The notes under the pieces are model-generated. The model ran no database searches. It was not told the DNA's origin and worked only from the letters and a program-made list of their open reading frames with translations. From Rhizomys pruinosus (Eukaryota > Chordata > Mammalia > Rodentia > Spalacidae), in NCBI GenBank assembly GCA_009823505.1, contig VZQC01006609.1:257645-321644 (forward strand): a stretch of 64,000 nt of DNA, in the 5' to 3' direction. A program made the translations under genes and the position numbers. This document shows, piece after piece, positions 43,850 through 55,412 of this stretch (position 1 is its first letter; each line of letters opens with the position of its first letter).

Positions 43850-44415
43850 TTTTTTTTTCATTTTTTTTAATTGATGCTTTGTGTATTTCATACATCATTT
43901 TCCAATTCAGTTCAGGCATATTTCCCTTTCCCTTCCCCCCACCCCACCCCACCCCACCCCATCTCAGATCATGCATTCTGCCATAACTGTCCTGCATCTT
44001 TCTCTCAGTTATTTTCATTTTTTAACAATAAGTGATAATTTATGAGTACAAGCATCCTTCATGTAAAACCAACCTGCAAGCAGCTGCGCCCAAACCCACA
44101 CAGCCCATGGGTCCCACCATCCAGCAGGAGGGGGCCTGTGTGTTCAATCAAGTTGATCAAATGAGCGTCCAGACTACACTGCTGCAGTTTCACAACTCAC
44201 CCCAATCGCAGCCCCCACACTCCACCACGCCCCCTCCTCCGCAGACCGTTCCCTAGTCCCAGAGAGGGTGGACGAGAAGCAAAGCAGTCCGCCCTCTCTG
44301 GAGCTGCCGTCCCGGACTCTGGTCAATTCTGGCTGTTTCCCTTCATGGGCTTACAGTTTGTCCAGGAATAACCTTTCAATCCTGCCTGAGTGACTTCCGG
44401 CCAGCCCGCACCTAG
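43850..44415 (-). mobile_element. L1-related 3'-end retroposon (-)
   Basis: The minus strand ends 'gaaatacacaaagcatcaat' plus A tail. It also carries 'gatgcaggacagttatggca gaatgcatgatct', matching 35185-35215 of the L1. The upstream part (44050-44415) is GC-rich and not found in that L1, so it is a different L1 type or another LINE-mobilised sequence. No protein is supported; the 74-codon plus-strand reading is antisense to it. Confidence 0.6.
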
Positions 44416-44429
44416 ATTTTTTTTTTTAA

Positions 44430-44526
44430 AGACGGTTCTCAGCTGCCACGTAGGCGCTGGGGATCGATCCCCGGTCCCCTGCAAGAGCAGTCGGCGCTCC
44501 CAACTGCTAGGTCATCTCTCCAGCCC
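44430..44526 (-). mobile_element. B2 head fragment (-)
   Basis: 'aaagacggttctcagctgcc' to 'aggtcatctctccagccc'; about 97 bp, 3' part absent. Confidence 0.85.
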
Positions 44527-44536
44527 AGTGACCTTA

Positions 44537-44800
44537 GATTTTTATTTTTTTATTTTTATTTTTTAATTTTAATTTATTTTTGTATGTGTATGAATGTATT
44601 CTCTGCATGTAGGTTTGTGTACCCATGACGTGCAATGCCGCGGAGGTCAGAAGAGGGTCTTGGATTCCCCTGGAACTGGAGTTCTCTTGGAATTAGGTTA
44701 TAGACGGTTCTTAGCTCCCATGTGGGTGCTGGGGATTGAACCTGGGTCCTCTGCAAGAGCAGTCGGTGCTCTTAACCGCTAGGCTATCTCTCCAGCCCCA
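44537..44800 (-). mobile_element. B2 SINE (-), long subfamily
   Basis: 'atttttgtatgtgtatgaat' to 'ggctatctctccagcccc'. Confidence 0.92.
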
Positions 44801-44875
44801 TAGAAACAAGCTGACCCCAACGTGATTTTTAAAAACATGCAGGAGACAATTCCTCACTTTCAATTTTGCGTGAGG

Positions 44876-45225
44876 TGTGCATGCGTGCGAGTGTGCATGG
44901 GAGTGTATAGGGGTGCAGGGAGGCCAGAAGTGTATGAAGGGGTATGTGGAGGCCAGAGGTGGGCTTTGGGTGTTTTCCTCCATTGTTCTCTGCCTTATTT
45001 CTTGAGACAGGGTCACTTAACTGAATCTGGGGCTCACTAGTTCAGCTAGACTGGCTACTGGCTGGCCAGTAAGCTCTAGGAATCCTCCTATCTGCCTCCC
45101 CAGGGCTAGGATTATAGGCTCACACTGCTGTACCCAGATTTTTCATATAGTTTCTGGGGGATCAGAGACAGATCTTTATGTTTGTATGGCAAGTACTTTA
45201 CTGACTGAGCCATCTCCTCAGATCA
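44876..45225 (-). mobile_element. B4-type SINE (-), long
   Basis: 'ggtatgtggaggccagaggt', 'gggtgttttcctccattgtt', 'tgagacagggtcacttaact', 'gactgagccatctcctcag'. Confidence 0.7.
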
Positions 45226-45227
45226 GT

Positions 45228-45465
45228 TGTTTGTTTGAGACAGTCACTAGATAGCCCTTGCTAGTCTGGACCTTGCTGTGTAGACCTGGCTGAACTCAAG
45301 CCTCCTCACTATTCCCAGGGTTTTTTTTTGGGGGGGAGGTCTCCCTGTAGCCTCAGCTGGCTTGAAACCCTCTATGTAGACCAGGCTGGCCTTGAACTCA
45401 CAGAGATCTGCCTGACTCTGCCTCCTGAGTGCTGGGATTAAAGGCGTGCACCCGGCCTAGTCTCA
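45228..45465 (-). mobile_element. Two B1 fragments (-)
   Basis: 45228-45320 (degenerate) and 45322-45465 ('ggtctccctgtagcctcagc' to 'gattaaaggcgtgcacccgg'). Confidence 0.75.
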
Positions 45466-45490
45466 GTTTTTTTTTTTTAATAGTTTTTAT

Positions 45491-45690
45491 GGGGGCTGGA
45501 GAGATGGCTCAGTGGTTGAGAACACTTGTTGCTCTTTCAGAGGGCCCAGGTTCAATTCCTAGCACCCACATGACAGCTAACAACCATCTGTAACTCCAGT
45601 TCCAGGGGAACTGACCTCCGTGGGTGATACACTTATATACATGCAACCAATATACTCATATAGATAAAATAAAAAATTTAATTTTTAGTT
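45491..45690 (+). mobile_element. B2 SINE (+), older
   Basis: 'gggggctggagagatggctc' to 'catatagataaaataaaaa'. Confidence 0.88.
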
Positions 45691-46068
45691 TTTTTCCATT
45701 TTTTGGTATTTTTGAGGCAGTGTCTCCCTTTTAGTACCAGCTGTCCTGGAGCTCGCTCTGTAGACCAGGCTGGCCTTGAACTCACAGAGATCTGCCTTCT
45801 TCTACCTCCCAAGTGCTGGGATTAAAAGGTGCAAACCACCATGCACACCTGGCAAAATTTTATTTAATTTTACATGTATGAGTGTGTTACCTGCATGCAT
45901 GTAAGTGCACCTATTCATGCAATGCTCTTGGAAGCCAGAAGAGGGTGTTGGTTCTCCTAGAACTGGAGTTAAGAATGGTTATTAACTGCCATGAGCAGGC
46001 TGAGAACTGAACCCAGTTCCTCTGCAAGAGCAGCAAGTGCTCTTAACTGTTGAGCCATCTCTCCAGCC
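45691..46068 (-). mobile_element. B1 (-) at 45691-45855 and B2 (-) at 45857-46068
   Basis: B1: 'tatttttgaggcagtgtctc' to 'caccatgcacacctggc'. B2: 'tacatgtatgagtgtgttac' to 'gagccatctctccagccc'. Confidence 0.85.
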
Positions 46069-46569
46069 CTTCTACTTGAGGGCTCTTGAATTCAATCTTT
46101 AAAGATATAAATGACTTTCATTCCCCTACAGGGATAGATAACCACTGGCTCCCCTGACCTCTGAGCTGGAGATGCAGGTGCCACTTTACCTTCTGAAGCC
46201 CAGCCCCTCTGAGTCACTCTAGAAACTGGTTATACGGGGGTAGGCCAGGGGAAACTACACCCAGGCTTATAATGAATTTATTTGTTTTCTGTTTACAAGG
46301 ACTTAGGTTACCCCAGGTGTCTTTAATAGGCCCCATCTGTGCCAACAAGGCGGGGAGCCAGTCTGGTCTCGTAGGACTTCTGGCTGTACTGTTCATCTTC
46401 CCAGCAGGATCTGGATAAACACTTCCCCAGCCAAGTGATTGCGTGACAGGCAGCCCTTCCTAGGAATCTGGAAATAGGAAGATGAAATTACCAGAGACTT
46501 CTGGGAAGCCCAAATACACTACAAAGAATGCTAGATTGCAGGTATAGGGAATAGTTTCTTCTCTCTACC

Positions 46570-46715
46570 CAATTGTTTTGTTTTTTCATTCTTTTGTATG
46601 GGTGGAGGGAGAGAGACAGGGTCTCACTGTGTAGCTCAAACCTGTAATTAGAGAACCCTTTGGCTCAAGTTACCAAATGCTGAGGTTGCAGGCTGTGCTA
46701 CCACACCCCACTGTC
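46570..46715 (-). mobile_element. B1-like fragment (-), old
   Basis: 'agagacagggtctcactgtg', 'gctgtgctaccacacccc'. Confidence 0.55.
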
Positions 46716-47044
46716 TGCCCATTTTGAGATGAGAAAATTGAAGCAAGGGTAAATGGTGAGAAGAGGGTAAAGGGTGCATCCAAAGCCGCACAACAGTTTT
46801 CTTAAAACCAGTGCAAGAAACAACTGTATCTTCTGAGCCTGGGCTCTGGGACTGGAATATGTGGGGTGGTTCTAGGTTCAGTCTCTATCAGCTGCCGGAC
46901 CCAGGAATGGATACACAGAGGCATGGGAAAAGATGAAGTAGAATTTAGCAGCTTTTACCCAGAAGTGGACACCACACACATGGCCAGGCCCTCACTCAAC
47001 TCCATAGGAGAATCCCAACATATGGACTTTGAAAAGCTCTTTGC

Positions 47045-47425
47045 AGGCTGGGAATGCTGGTACACATTTCTTTTTAAAAAATTTTTTTTATTTATTTCTG
47101 TATGTGTATTAATGTACTGTCTGCATGCAGGTCTGTGCACCCGTGTTGTGCAATGCCGCGGAGGTCAGAAGAGGGTGTCGGATTCCCCTGGAACTGGAGT
47201 TCTCCTGGAATTGGAGTTTCAGATGGCTCTCGGCCGCCATGTGGGTGCTGGGGATCGAACCCGGGTCCTCTGTAAGAGTAGTCGGCGCTCTTAACCGCTA
47301 GGCCATCTCTCCAGCCCTGGTACACATTTCTAATCCCAGCACTTGGGAGCTTGAGGCAGGAGCATTGGGAGTTCAAGGCTAGCCTTGGCTACATAGTGAA
47401 TTTGAGGCCAGCTTGAGCTCCATGG
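47045..47425 (+). mobile_element. B1 SINE (+), old, split by a B2
   Basis: Head 47045-47071 ('gcaggctgggaatgctggta') resumes at 47318 ('acatttctaatcccagcact'). Confidence 0.8.
47072..47317 (-). mobile_element. B2 SINE (-), long subfamily, with 14-bp target duplication
   Basis: The direct repeat tggtacacatttct at 47058-47071 and 47318-47331. Confidence 0.95.
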
Positions 47426-47449
47426 GAAAAAAACAAAACAAAACAGGGC

Positions 47450-47658
47450 AAGTTGGGCATAGTGGTACACACCTTTAATCCCAGTACTTGGGAGGTAGAG
47501 GCAGGTGAATCTCTAAAGATGGAGGCTAGCCTGGTCTATATAGCAAATTTCAGGCCAGCTGGGGCTACAGGGAGACCTTGTCTCAAAAAAAAAAATTTAA
47601 AAAGCCCAAAGCACATATAAACACATACATAGACATAGAACATACATAGACAGATAAA

Positions 47659-47700
<42 letters not shown>
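47450..47700 (+). mobile_element. B1 SINE (+) followed by (CA)n
   Basis: 'gttgggcatagtggtacaca' to 'gagaccttgtctcaaaaaaa'; CA run at 47657-47699. Confidence 0.88.
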
Positions 47701-47701
<1 letters not shown>

Positions 47702-48036
47702 ACCCCCCAAAGAAAAGGTCTTTGCAGTTTTGGCTAGTCAATGCTAGGCAGCAAGCAGAGGTGAGGAGAATTATTTTGTCCTTTCTGGTTCGATGAGCAT
47801 TAGGTCCTAGAAACAGGGCTTGTGCTCGACATGTGTATTCCTGTCTCAGGGGTAGGTGAGGGTTCTACTTTATCTGCAGGACCCTGGAAATGAGGAAACT
47901 TGTGGTGACGGAGGATAGAATGGTTTCTCTGGAATTCAGTAATAGAACACAGCCCCTCACAGAGAAGACCTGTATGTACATCTTTCATTTTTCTGGAACA
48001 TTCCAAGGTAGAGGACCCAATGTTTGTTTCCCTTTT

Positions 48037-48502
48037 CTTTTTTTTTAATTTTTTAAAAAAAATTTATTTATTTCTGTATGTGTAGGAATGTACTGTCTGC
48101 ATGCAGGTTTGTGCACCCTTGTCGTGCAATGCCACAGAGGTCAGAAGATGGTGTCGAATTCCCCTGGAACTGGAATTCTCCTGGAATTGGAGTTTCAGAT
48201 GGTTCTCGGCTGCCATGTGGGTGCTGGGGTTCGAACACGGGTCCTCTGTAAGAGCGGTTGGCACTCTTAACAGCTAGGCCATCTCTCCAGCCCTTAATTT
48301 TTTTTTTTTAATGTGTATGAATGTACTGTCTGCATGTAGGTTGGCGCACCTGTGTCGTGCAATGCTGCAGAGATCAGAAGAGGGTGTTGGATTCCCTGGA
48401 GTTAAAGACGGTTCTTAGCCACCATGTGGGTGCTGGGAATCGAACCCAGGTCCTCTGCAAGAGCAGTAGGAGCTCTTAACCGCTGAGCCATCTCTCCAGC
48501 CC
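48037..48502 (-). mobile_element. Two adjacent B2 SINEs (-): long type 48037-48293, short type 48294-48502
   Basis: Both run tail-to-head on the minus strand. The direct repeat tgtttcccttttc at about 48024-48036 and 48503-48515 brackets the pair, so one inserted at the end of the other or they entered jointly. Confidence 0.9.
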
Positions 48503-48547
48503 CCTGTTTCCCTTTTCATATAAGAAATACTGTTTTGTTTATTTTTG

Positions 48548-48771
48548 TTGCTGATTTTTAAATTTATTTTTATGTGTATGAGTGTTATCCTGCATGTATA
48601 TAAGCGCATGCATATTGTGCAATGCCCATGGAGGACAGAAGAGGGCATCAGATCCCTCAGAACTGGAGTTACAAAGGGTTGTATACTGCTCCATATGGGT
48701 GCTGGGATTTGAACCTAGGTCTTCTGCAAGAACAGCCAGGGCTCTTAACCTCTGAGCCATCTCTCCAGTCC
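48548..48771 (-). mobile_element. B2 SINE (-), older
   Basis: 'ttatgtgtatgagtgttatc' to 'gagccatctctccagtccc'. Confidence 0.88.
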
Positions 48772-48781
48772 CTTTGCTGTT

Positions 48782-49100
48782 GATTTTTGTGGTTGTTTGA
48801 GACTGGATCTTATTGTTGTAGTTGTAGTCCAGGCTGGCTTGGAACTTGCTATATAGCCAAGAACAGCTTCAAATAAGTGATCCAGTGCCTTAGTCTCCCA
48901 TGTATTTGGGTTACAAGGGTCTACTACCATGCTTGGCAGTAGTATTTTGCTTTTTTGATCATTATATATGTATTTTTTGAGATAGGGTCTCACTATGTAG
49001 CCTTAGCTAGCCTAGAGCTTGCTGTGTAGATCAGGGTGGCCTTGAACTCAAATAGATGAACCTGCCTGGGATTAAAGGCATAGGCTACCATACCTAGCTG
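48782..49100 (-). mobile_element. Two B1 fragments (-), old
   Basis: 48782-48938 ('tttgagactggatcttattg') and 48974-49100 ('tttttgagatagggtctcac' to 'accatacctagct'). Confidence 0.7.
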
Positions 49101-49124
49101 GGCCATGGCTTTTTAAAAGGTTTC

Positions 49125-49689
49125 ATTTAATATATATGTATATATATGATTTTATGTGTATGAGTGTTTCGCCTGAATATATGTAGGTGCACCTGTGTGT
49201 TCAGTGCTTGCAGAGGTCAGAAGATGGTGCCTGATCACCTAGAAATGGAGTTTCAGACAGTTGTTAGCTACCATGTAGGTGCTGGGAACTGAATCAGGTA
49301 CTCTGCAAGAGAAACCAGTGCTCTTAACCACTGGGCCATCTCTTTGGCCTCTTATTTTTAATTTTTAATATGTGTATATGTCTTAGTATGTCTGTGTATG
49401 TATGCTTGAGTGGATGTAGGTAACTTTGGAGGACAGAAGAGGTTGGTAGACACTTTGGAACTGGAGTTACAGGTCGTTGTGAGCTGCACGCTGTGTGTAC
49501 TGGGAACTGAATGACGTCTTCTGCAAGTGTGGCATTGCCCTCAGCTGCTGAGCATCTCTCCGGCCTCTTTTGGTCCTGATGTTATTATTTACTTTCCCAG
49601 AAGTACAACTACCATGTTGAAAGTTGCATTTACATTATCCTTCACTGGGTTTGGAATTTTGTCAACTCTTCTTAAAGATTTACTTCGTG

Positions 49690-49730
<41 letters not shown>

Positions 49731-49885
49731 ATGGGGGGCAGAAGGCAGCACTGGATCTCCTGTAGTTACAGGCAGTTTTGAGCCCCCCTCTGTCCCTGAC
49801 CTAGGTGCTAGGAATTGAAGTTGGGTCTCCTGCAACAAGAGTGCTAGTCATAAACAAAAAGAGTGCTAGTCGTCTTGCCAGCCCA
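49125..49885 (-). mobile_element. Three old B2/B3 SINEs (-) and a (TG)n run
   Basis: 49135-49350, 49352-49566 and 49735-49885 show antisense B2 heads ('gggccatctctttggcc', 'gagcatctctccggcc', 'cgtcttgccagccc'). (TG)n at about 49686-49728. Confidence 0.75.
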
Positions 49886-49915
49886 ACAATTTTTGTCAAC
49901 TTAAAAAAATATTTA

Positions 49916-50260
49916 GAGTCTCAGAACCTGGGAGGCAGAGACAGGAGGATTGCTGTGAGATTGAGTCTAGCCTGGTCTACATAGCAAGTTCTAGGCCAGT
50001 TGGAGCTACAGGGAAGCCCTGTCTCAAAAAGATCAAAAATTTTTATTTTTATTTTATGTGTATGAATGCTTTACCTGAGTGTTTGTATGTGTACGTTGTG
50101 CATGGAATGCTTGTGGCGGCCAGAAGAGGCCACCAGATTCCCTAGAACTGGAGTTATAGTTGATCGTTAGCCATCACGTAGGTGATGGGAACCCAAACCC
50201 CAGTCCTCTGGAAGAGGAAGAAGTGCTCTTAAATTGCTGAGCCCTCTGTCCAGCTGCTTG
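49916..50260. mobile_element. B1 (+) 49916-50036 and B2 (-) 50037-50260
   Basis: B1: 'gggaggcagagacaggagga' to 'gccctgtctcaaaaag'. B2: 'ttatgtgtatgaatgcttta' to 'gctgagccctctgtccagc'. Confidence 0.8.
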
Positions 50261-50434
50261 TCAACTCCTAATGCGTAGTTTTGGAAAACCAATTTCCCAT
50301 GATAAAATTCACACAGTAAACCAGTCACTGAGACCCTATCTCTGTCTAGGCTGCATGAATAGCTTTCCTCTTCTTGATCATGATGTGTGGTTATGTGACA
50401 ATCCTACTTTAGTTCCTTTTACTTATTTTTATTT

Positions 50435-50670
50435 CATGTATAGGAGTGAAGTAAGTGGTCATTTCCACAGTGGACCAGACAATGTGGAAAGCACAGCACA
50501 CAACACATGGCAGGGTGTAAATCCAAATACAAACTTGCACTTTATTGAAATGCAGCAAATCATTATATAGGCAGTGTGACACACCTCCCGGGGACCAATC
50601 CCAGAACTTTGCATTATACATCCCAATTTGTGGGCATAGCCAGAGAGGTCTTGTGACTCTCACTTGTCCC
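50435..50670 (-). mobile_element. Candidate LTR fragment (-)
   Basis: On the minus strand: a CCAAT-like 'ggattggtcc', a TATA-like 'ctatataatg', then 'caataaagtgcaag'. The close TATA-AATAAA order suggests a short ERV LTR. No internal genes are present, and the family is not identified. Confidence 0.4.
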
Positions 50671-50737
50671 TCTGGGAGGTGCTGGCCTTAAATGTTAGCT
50701 CATTCATACCTAAGCTCAGATTAGATATGTCCACATA

Positions 50738-50928
50738 GGAGTGTTTTGCCTCTATGTGTGTAAGTGCACCATGTTGTGCAATGCCTGTTGAGGCCAGAAA
50801 AGGGCGTCGAATCCCCCATGGAACTGGGGTTATAGACGGCTGTTGGCTGCCATGTGGGTTCTGAAACCAAACCCCAGTCCTGTGGAAGAGCAACCATTGC
50901 TCTTAACTGCCGAGCATCTCTCCAGCCC
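50738..50928 (-). mobile_element. B2 SINE (-), older
   Basis: 'gcctctatgtgtgtaagtgc' to 'cgagcatctctccagcccc'. Confidence 0.85.
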
Positions 50929-51460
50929 CCACCCTGCCTCAGTTCTTACTGCTTTGGCAAGCTGAGTGCTTTGAATTAAAGAACCAAGACCTTCAGCCCC
51001 CTTTCTCCTAGAAGTGCTGGGAGGGGCCTATCTGAAGGTTCATTATCTGCCTAGAGATAGTTCCTCCAACCAGAAGCTCAAATGTCATGTGCTTCTTCCT
51101 CCCAGCAGTCTCATCACCCAAGGCAGATGACCTGCCTGGGAAGGAAGAAGAGACTGCTTGTATTGTCATAGACTTTGTCACTGGCTTCTCTAGTGGCAGC
51201 TCCAGCTGCTTTTATTATGTACATAGTGTGGGTTTTCATTGACTACATATTAAGCCCTAAAGCCCCTATCCCCTTTCTGTAGCTCAGGATACTATATAAA
51301 TGTCAGTGGCCTAGATTATATCATGACTCATATCTTGTGAGGCCTCCTACAAGTAAGCACTTGATATAATCTAATCATATTGTTTACTGTTAATCTGCTT
51401 ACCATCAATTTGTTCCATAAACAAATCATGAAAGCTTCAAAAGATAAAAAAAAAAATTGA
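50929..51460. other. Unique intergenic DNA
   Basis: Nothing recognised. Confidence 0.5.
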
Positions 51461-51463
51461 TTT

Positions 51464-51600
51464 CGAGGGCCTGGTGAGATGGCTCAGAGGATAAGGGCAT
51501 CTGCTGCCAAGTCTGACAGTCTGAGTTCAAAACCCAGGAATCAGCTGGTAGAAGGCAAGAACTAACTCTTGCAAGTTGTCTTCTGACCCACATACACACA

Positions 51601-51650
<50 letters not shown>
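51464..51650 (+). mobile_element. B3 SINE (+) ending in (CA)n
   Basis: 'ggcctggtgagatggctcag', 'aagtctgacagtctgagttc', 'acttgcaagttgtcttctg'-like order; CA run at 51593-51649. Confidence 0.85.
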
Positions 51651-52085
51651 GTGGTGTGCACCTTCCCTGGCAAAATATAACAATAAACATTAAAAAATTA
51701 ACAAAGAGAATCTGATTTTGGGATAGTAAAAGGGGGTTAGGAAAATGTAAACATAGGTATTGAATTGGATGGGGCTAGAACTTGTTGGCCTATGAGGTAG
51801 CTTGGGAACTTTCAGACAAGCCTTGGAAACACACAGCATAGCACAGAGAGAGAGCTTGCTGGAAGGGCCCAGTGACCTGATAGGATTAGGCCTTGCTAGG
51901 AATAGAGGCCAGAGACAACACAACAAGCTGGACTGAGTTTAGCTCTAGACAGTTTCTATTGGGACTTTGAAAATACTCCAGGTGTTGGGGAGCGGGTGGG
52001 AAAATGATTTACAAATGTCACCTGGAGGGATAGGCCCAGTGTGGGTGGATGTAGTTGCCATAATAGTCTTATGGAAAATGTTCTT

Positions 52086-52326
52086 TTTTTTCAATTTTAT
52101 TTATTTCTGTATGTGTATGAATGTACTGTCTGCATGCAGGTCTGTGCACCCGTGTCATGCAATGCCGAGGAGGTCAGAAGAGGGCGTCAGATTCCCCTGG
52201 AACTGGAGTTCTCCTGGAATTGGAATTTCAGACTGTTCTCGGCTGCCATGTGGGTGCTGGGGATCGAATCCGGGTCCTCTGTAAGAGCAGTCGGTGCTCT
52301 TAACCACTAGGCCATCTCTCCAGCCC
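52086..52326 (-). mobile_element. B2 SINE (-), long subfamily, with 13-bp target duplication
   Basis: The direct repeat ggaaaatgttctt at 52073-52085 and 52327-52339. Confidence 0.95.
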
Positions 52327-52367
52327 GGAAAATGTTCTTATCTCTCCATTAAGAATCATTGAAAATC

Positions 52368-52985
52368 GGGGCATGATGGCACATGCCTTTAATCCCAGCA
52401 CTCAGGAGGCAGAGGTGGGCTGATCTCGGTGCAACTGAGACCAGCCTGGTCTACATAGCTAGTTCTGGGCCAGCTGGGGTACACCCCCAATTCTCCCTCA
52501 GGGATGTCTGATAAATACCATATAACTGAGAGGAAAATTCAGGTAAGTCCAAACTAAAGAAGACAAAAACAAGAAACAAAACAAAACAAAAACAGGTACC
52601 TCCGGAATCAACAATGATGCCAGGCTTAATGGCACACATTGTGATCTCAGCACATTGGAGGTGGAGGCAGGAGGATCAGGAGTTCAAAACCAGCCTATGC
52701 TACCTTTTAAGTTTAAGACCAGGCTGGACAACATGAGACCTTGCCTCTAAAAATAAACAAAAGAATAAAAAATAAACCAGATGGTGCTGAAGCTGTGGCT
52801 CAGTTGGCACATGCCTGGCTTCGACTGAGCCTCAGTACTGCATAAATCAGACATGGTATTCACACAATTCTAATGCCAGCATTTCAGAAGGGAGGAAGGA
52901 GGGCCAGACGTTCAAGGTCATTCTCTGCCACCTCGTAAGTTTGAAGCCAGCCTGGAATGTATGAGACCCTATCTCAAAAACAGCA
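52368..52985 (+). mobile_element. B1 (+) 52368-52490, B1-like (+) 52613-52775, B4 (+) 52783-52985
   Basis: Three B1-related bodies in a row: 'catgatggcacatgccttta', 'ccaggcttaatggcacacat', and an ID-like head 'gctgaagctgtggctcagtt' leading to 'gagaccctatctcaaaaaca'. Confidence 0.7.
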
Positions 52986-53094
52986 AAAGCAGACGAAGGA
53001 AGCAGGGGAGCTGAGAGAGGCCCATGCATACCAGACATTTTACAAGTGTGGTCCTTCTTTGACTTATACTTGTGTAACCTTTTAAAAACTGCAT

Positions 53095-53270
53095 TTATTT
53101 GTATGTGTGGAGGGGGGAGAGATTGTATGCTACTACAGTGAATGCTCAGAGGCCAGCTTTTATTAGTTCTCTCCTTTCCACCATGTGTGTTCCAGGAATC
53201 GAACTCTGGTCATCCGGCTTGGAAGCAAGCACTTTACCTTTGGCTCCATCTTCCCAGCCCAGCTGTATAA
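53095..53270 (-). mobile_element. B3-type SINE (-)
   Basis: 'ctctcctttccaccatgtgt', 'ccaggaatcgaactctggtc', 'tggctccatcttcccagccc'. Confidence 0.75.
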
Positions 53271-54690
53271 TTTTGCAATATGCAAAGGGATTGGGCAGTG
53301 TAAGTGACTGTGCTGCCTGCCTCTTTACCACAAAGAACAGTGCACACACTGCTGTGAATGTTGTATACGCCTCACAGCTCCCTGGCTGGCTGGCAGTGAA
53401 CAAAGCTTGCTTGCTGGCGAAGAGAGATGCTGGATGAGAGGCCACAGAAATCTAGAGTTCAGTCTAACTTGTCCAATGTGTCCTACAAGCTGTGATGTGC
53501 ACACAGTTGAATCAGTGTCTTTTTGTTGTGCAAATGATTTTAATTATTGGAATGTTTTTAAATCTGTGGGGATGGAGGGAGTAGTTGGCTCAGCCGAAGA
53601 CCTCACAGTGAAGACAGATCCGTCTGTCTTCAAAGTTGTTTTGCTGTCCCAGGTACCCACTGGTCTCCTGCTGAAGGAAGTTTCTCTCTATTTTTTTATG
53701 AAGTTACCCTGTTTTTGATGTTTGTACATCCATGGTAGGCATCTTTGGGAAGTGTGGGGTTTCCTTAGGAAATTGTCCCAGTTTTCTGAGGGCTTGATCA
53801 CAGGGGCTTGGAGAATCAGCACCTGGGTCATGACCCTGGGAGGCCAGTGGGGCCAGTCAAGCTACGAGGGTGCAGTGACTCACTGACCCTTCCTGCTCCT
53901 TGTCTTCCGGCAATGCACAGCAGTGGACAGAAGGGTCAGCTCCCTGCTGTGAGCACGGCCATGCCCATCCTCCCGGCTCCTCTTCCCTTCGGTGGCCAGC
54001 TGGGGTGTCATCTACCCAGCCTGCCTGCTGCTGGAGCTGCTTGCTTGTTTGCCAGCCCCTGTCTGGGTATGTTGGGCTTTGTGAACTCACAGTTGGTTTC
54101 CTGCAGGTGGCTCTCATGGGGACTATGCCTTTCCAGCGGGAGTAGAGATGCCACACATCTCAGATCTCCCCACAGCCCTGTCCTAGTATGGGCTGCCGGA
54201 GAAGGTCCCTAGCTGAACAAGGAACAAAAGGGGAAGCAGAGAGGGGAGGCCTTCCTACTATGTATGGAGTATGTTTACAGGGAGGAGGTGGGTATCTAGT
54301 CACTAGGCCATGGGTGGCTATCATTTTAAGTAGAACCAGATTTGCTGGTGTGCTTTTCACAACTGGTAGATGCTGGCAGGGCAGTAGGATCCTCCCAGTG
54401 TAAATGAAACCACAGAGTGGAAATCCCACAGTGTCTTTCCCCTTTCCCCAAGCCCTTCATGTGAGGAGGAAGTTCAGCTTTTCTTCGGTTCTCAGCCACA
54501 TCCAATCCATCTCAATCTTCTGTTATCTTGATAGGTGACACGAGGGCAACAGGGCGCTTAATTGTTAATTATTCCCTTCAGCCACAGGTATATTTTCTTC
54601 ATTAATCTCCTTAAATGATTGTAAACAAACAACATCTCAATAAGAACAGAGTTCGTTCTCTGCAAACAATGCCTGGGGAAGTAGTTCTCA
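53271..54690. other. Unique intergenic DNA
   Basis: About 1.4 kb without a recognised repeat. Open readings on both strands near 53810-54210 have no family I recognise and look like chance frames in GC-rich DNA. Confidence 0.45.
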
Positions 54691-54805
54691 AATTTCATTA
54701 TATCATCAGGGAGCTTGTTAAAATGTAGGTTCTGATTCTGGAGATCTGCATCGGGGCTTCAGAACTCTGTCTTTCTAACAAGCTCCCAGGTGATGACAAA
54801 GCTGT
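54691..54805 (+). repeat. MER5-type hAT relic (+)
   Basis: 'aagtagttctcaaatttcat', 'atcagggagcttgttaaaat', 'gttctgattctggagatctg' and 'ctcccaggtgatgacaaagc' follow the MER5/Charlie consensus order. Confidence 0.65.
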
Positions 54806-54918
54806 TCTTTGGAAAAGATAATTTCCTCCTGGCTCTAGGCAGCTGCATCTCTGCTGCACAGCGGCCAGCTAACCTCCCTGGTGGTGTTCTGCACAGCAAA
54901 GGGCAAAGTTGCAAGTGT

Positions 54919-54919
<1 letters not shown>

Positions 54920-54983
<64 letters not shown>
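54920..54983. repeat. (TC)n(AC)n compound microsatellite
   Basis: TC run then AC run. Confidence 0.96.
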
Positions 54984-54985
<2 letters not shown>

Positions 54986-55159
54986 AGCCTCAGGGACTGG
55001 GAGAGGGTAAATCCACAAGCCCAGATTTGTAGTCTGGACTCTGCTGAGAACTGTCAGGAGTTGATTCCCCTGTCTGGGCCTCAGTTTCTTTGTGTATACT
55101 TGATGGGGTCAGTCAGATAAATAGGTGAAGGTCCTTTCATGCTAACATTCTTTTTTTTT

Positions 55160-55412
55160 ATTTTTTAAATATTCTTTTTTAATTTTATTTATTTTGTATG
55201 TGTATGAGTGTACTGTCTGCATGTAGGTTTGTGCACCCGAGTCATGCAATGCCGCGGAGGTCAGAAGAGGGTGTCGATTCCCCTGGAACTGGAATTCTCC
55301 TGGAATTGGAGTTACAGACGGTTCTCAGCCACCATGTGGGTGCTGAGGATCTAACCTGGGTCCTCTGCAAGAGCAGTCGGTGCTCTTAACTGCTAGGCTA
55401 TCTCTCCAGCCC
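55160..55412 (-). mobile_element. B2 SINE (-), long subfamily
   Basis: 'attttgtatgtgtatgagtg' to 'ggctatctctccagcccc'. The short direct repeat acattctttt flanks it. Confidence 0.92.

Noticed and set aside
44032..44256. 74-codon proline/glutamine-rich reading as a retrogene fragment
   Set aside because: It lies antisense to an L1-related retroposon with A tail on the other strand; no protein family recognised.
53808..54212. 134-codon reading near 54 kb
   Set aside because: Overlaps readings on the other strand of similar length, has no family resemblance, and human synteny has no gene between TBATA and SGPL1.
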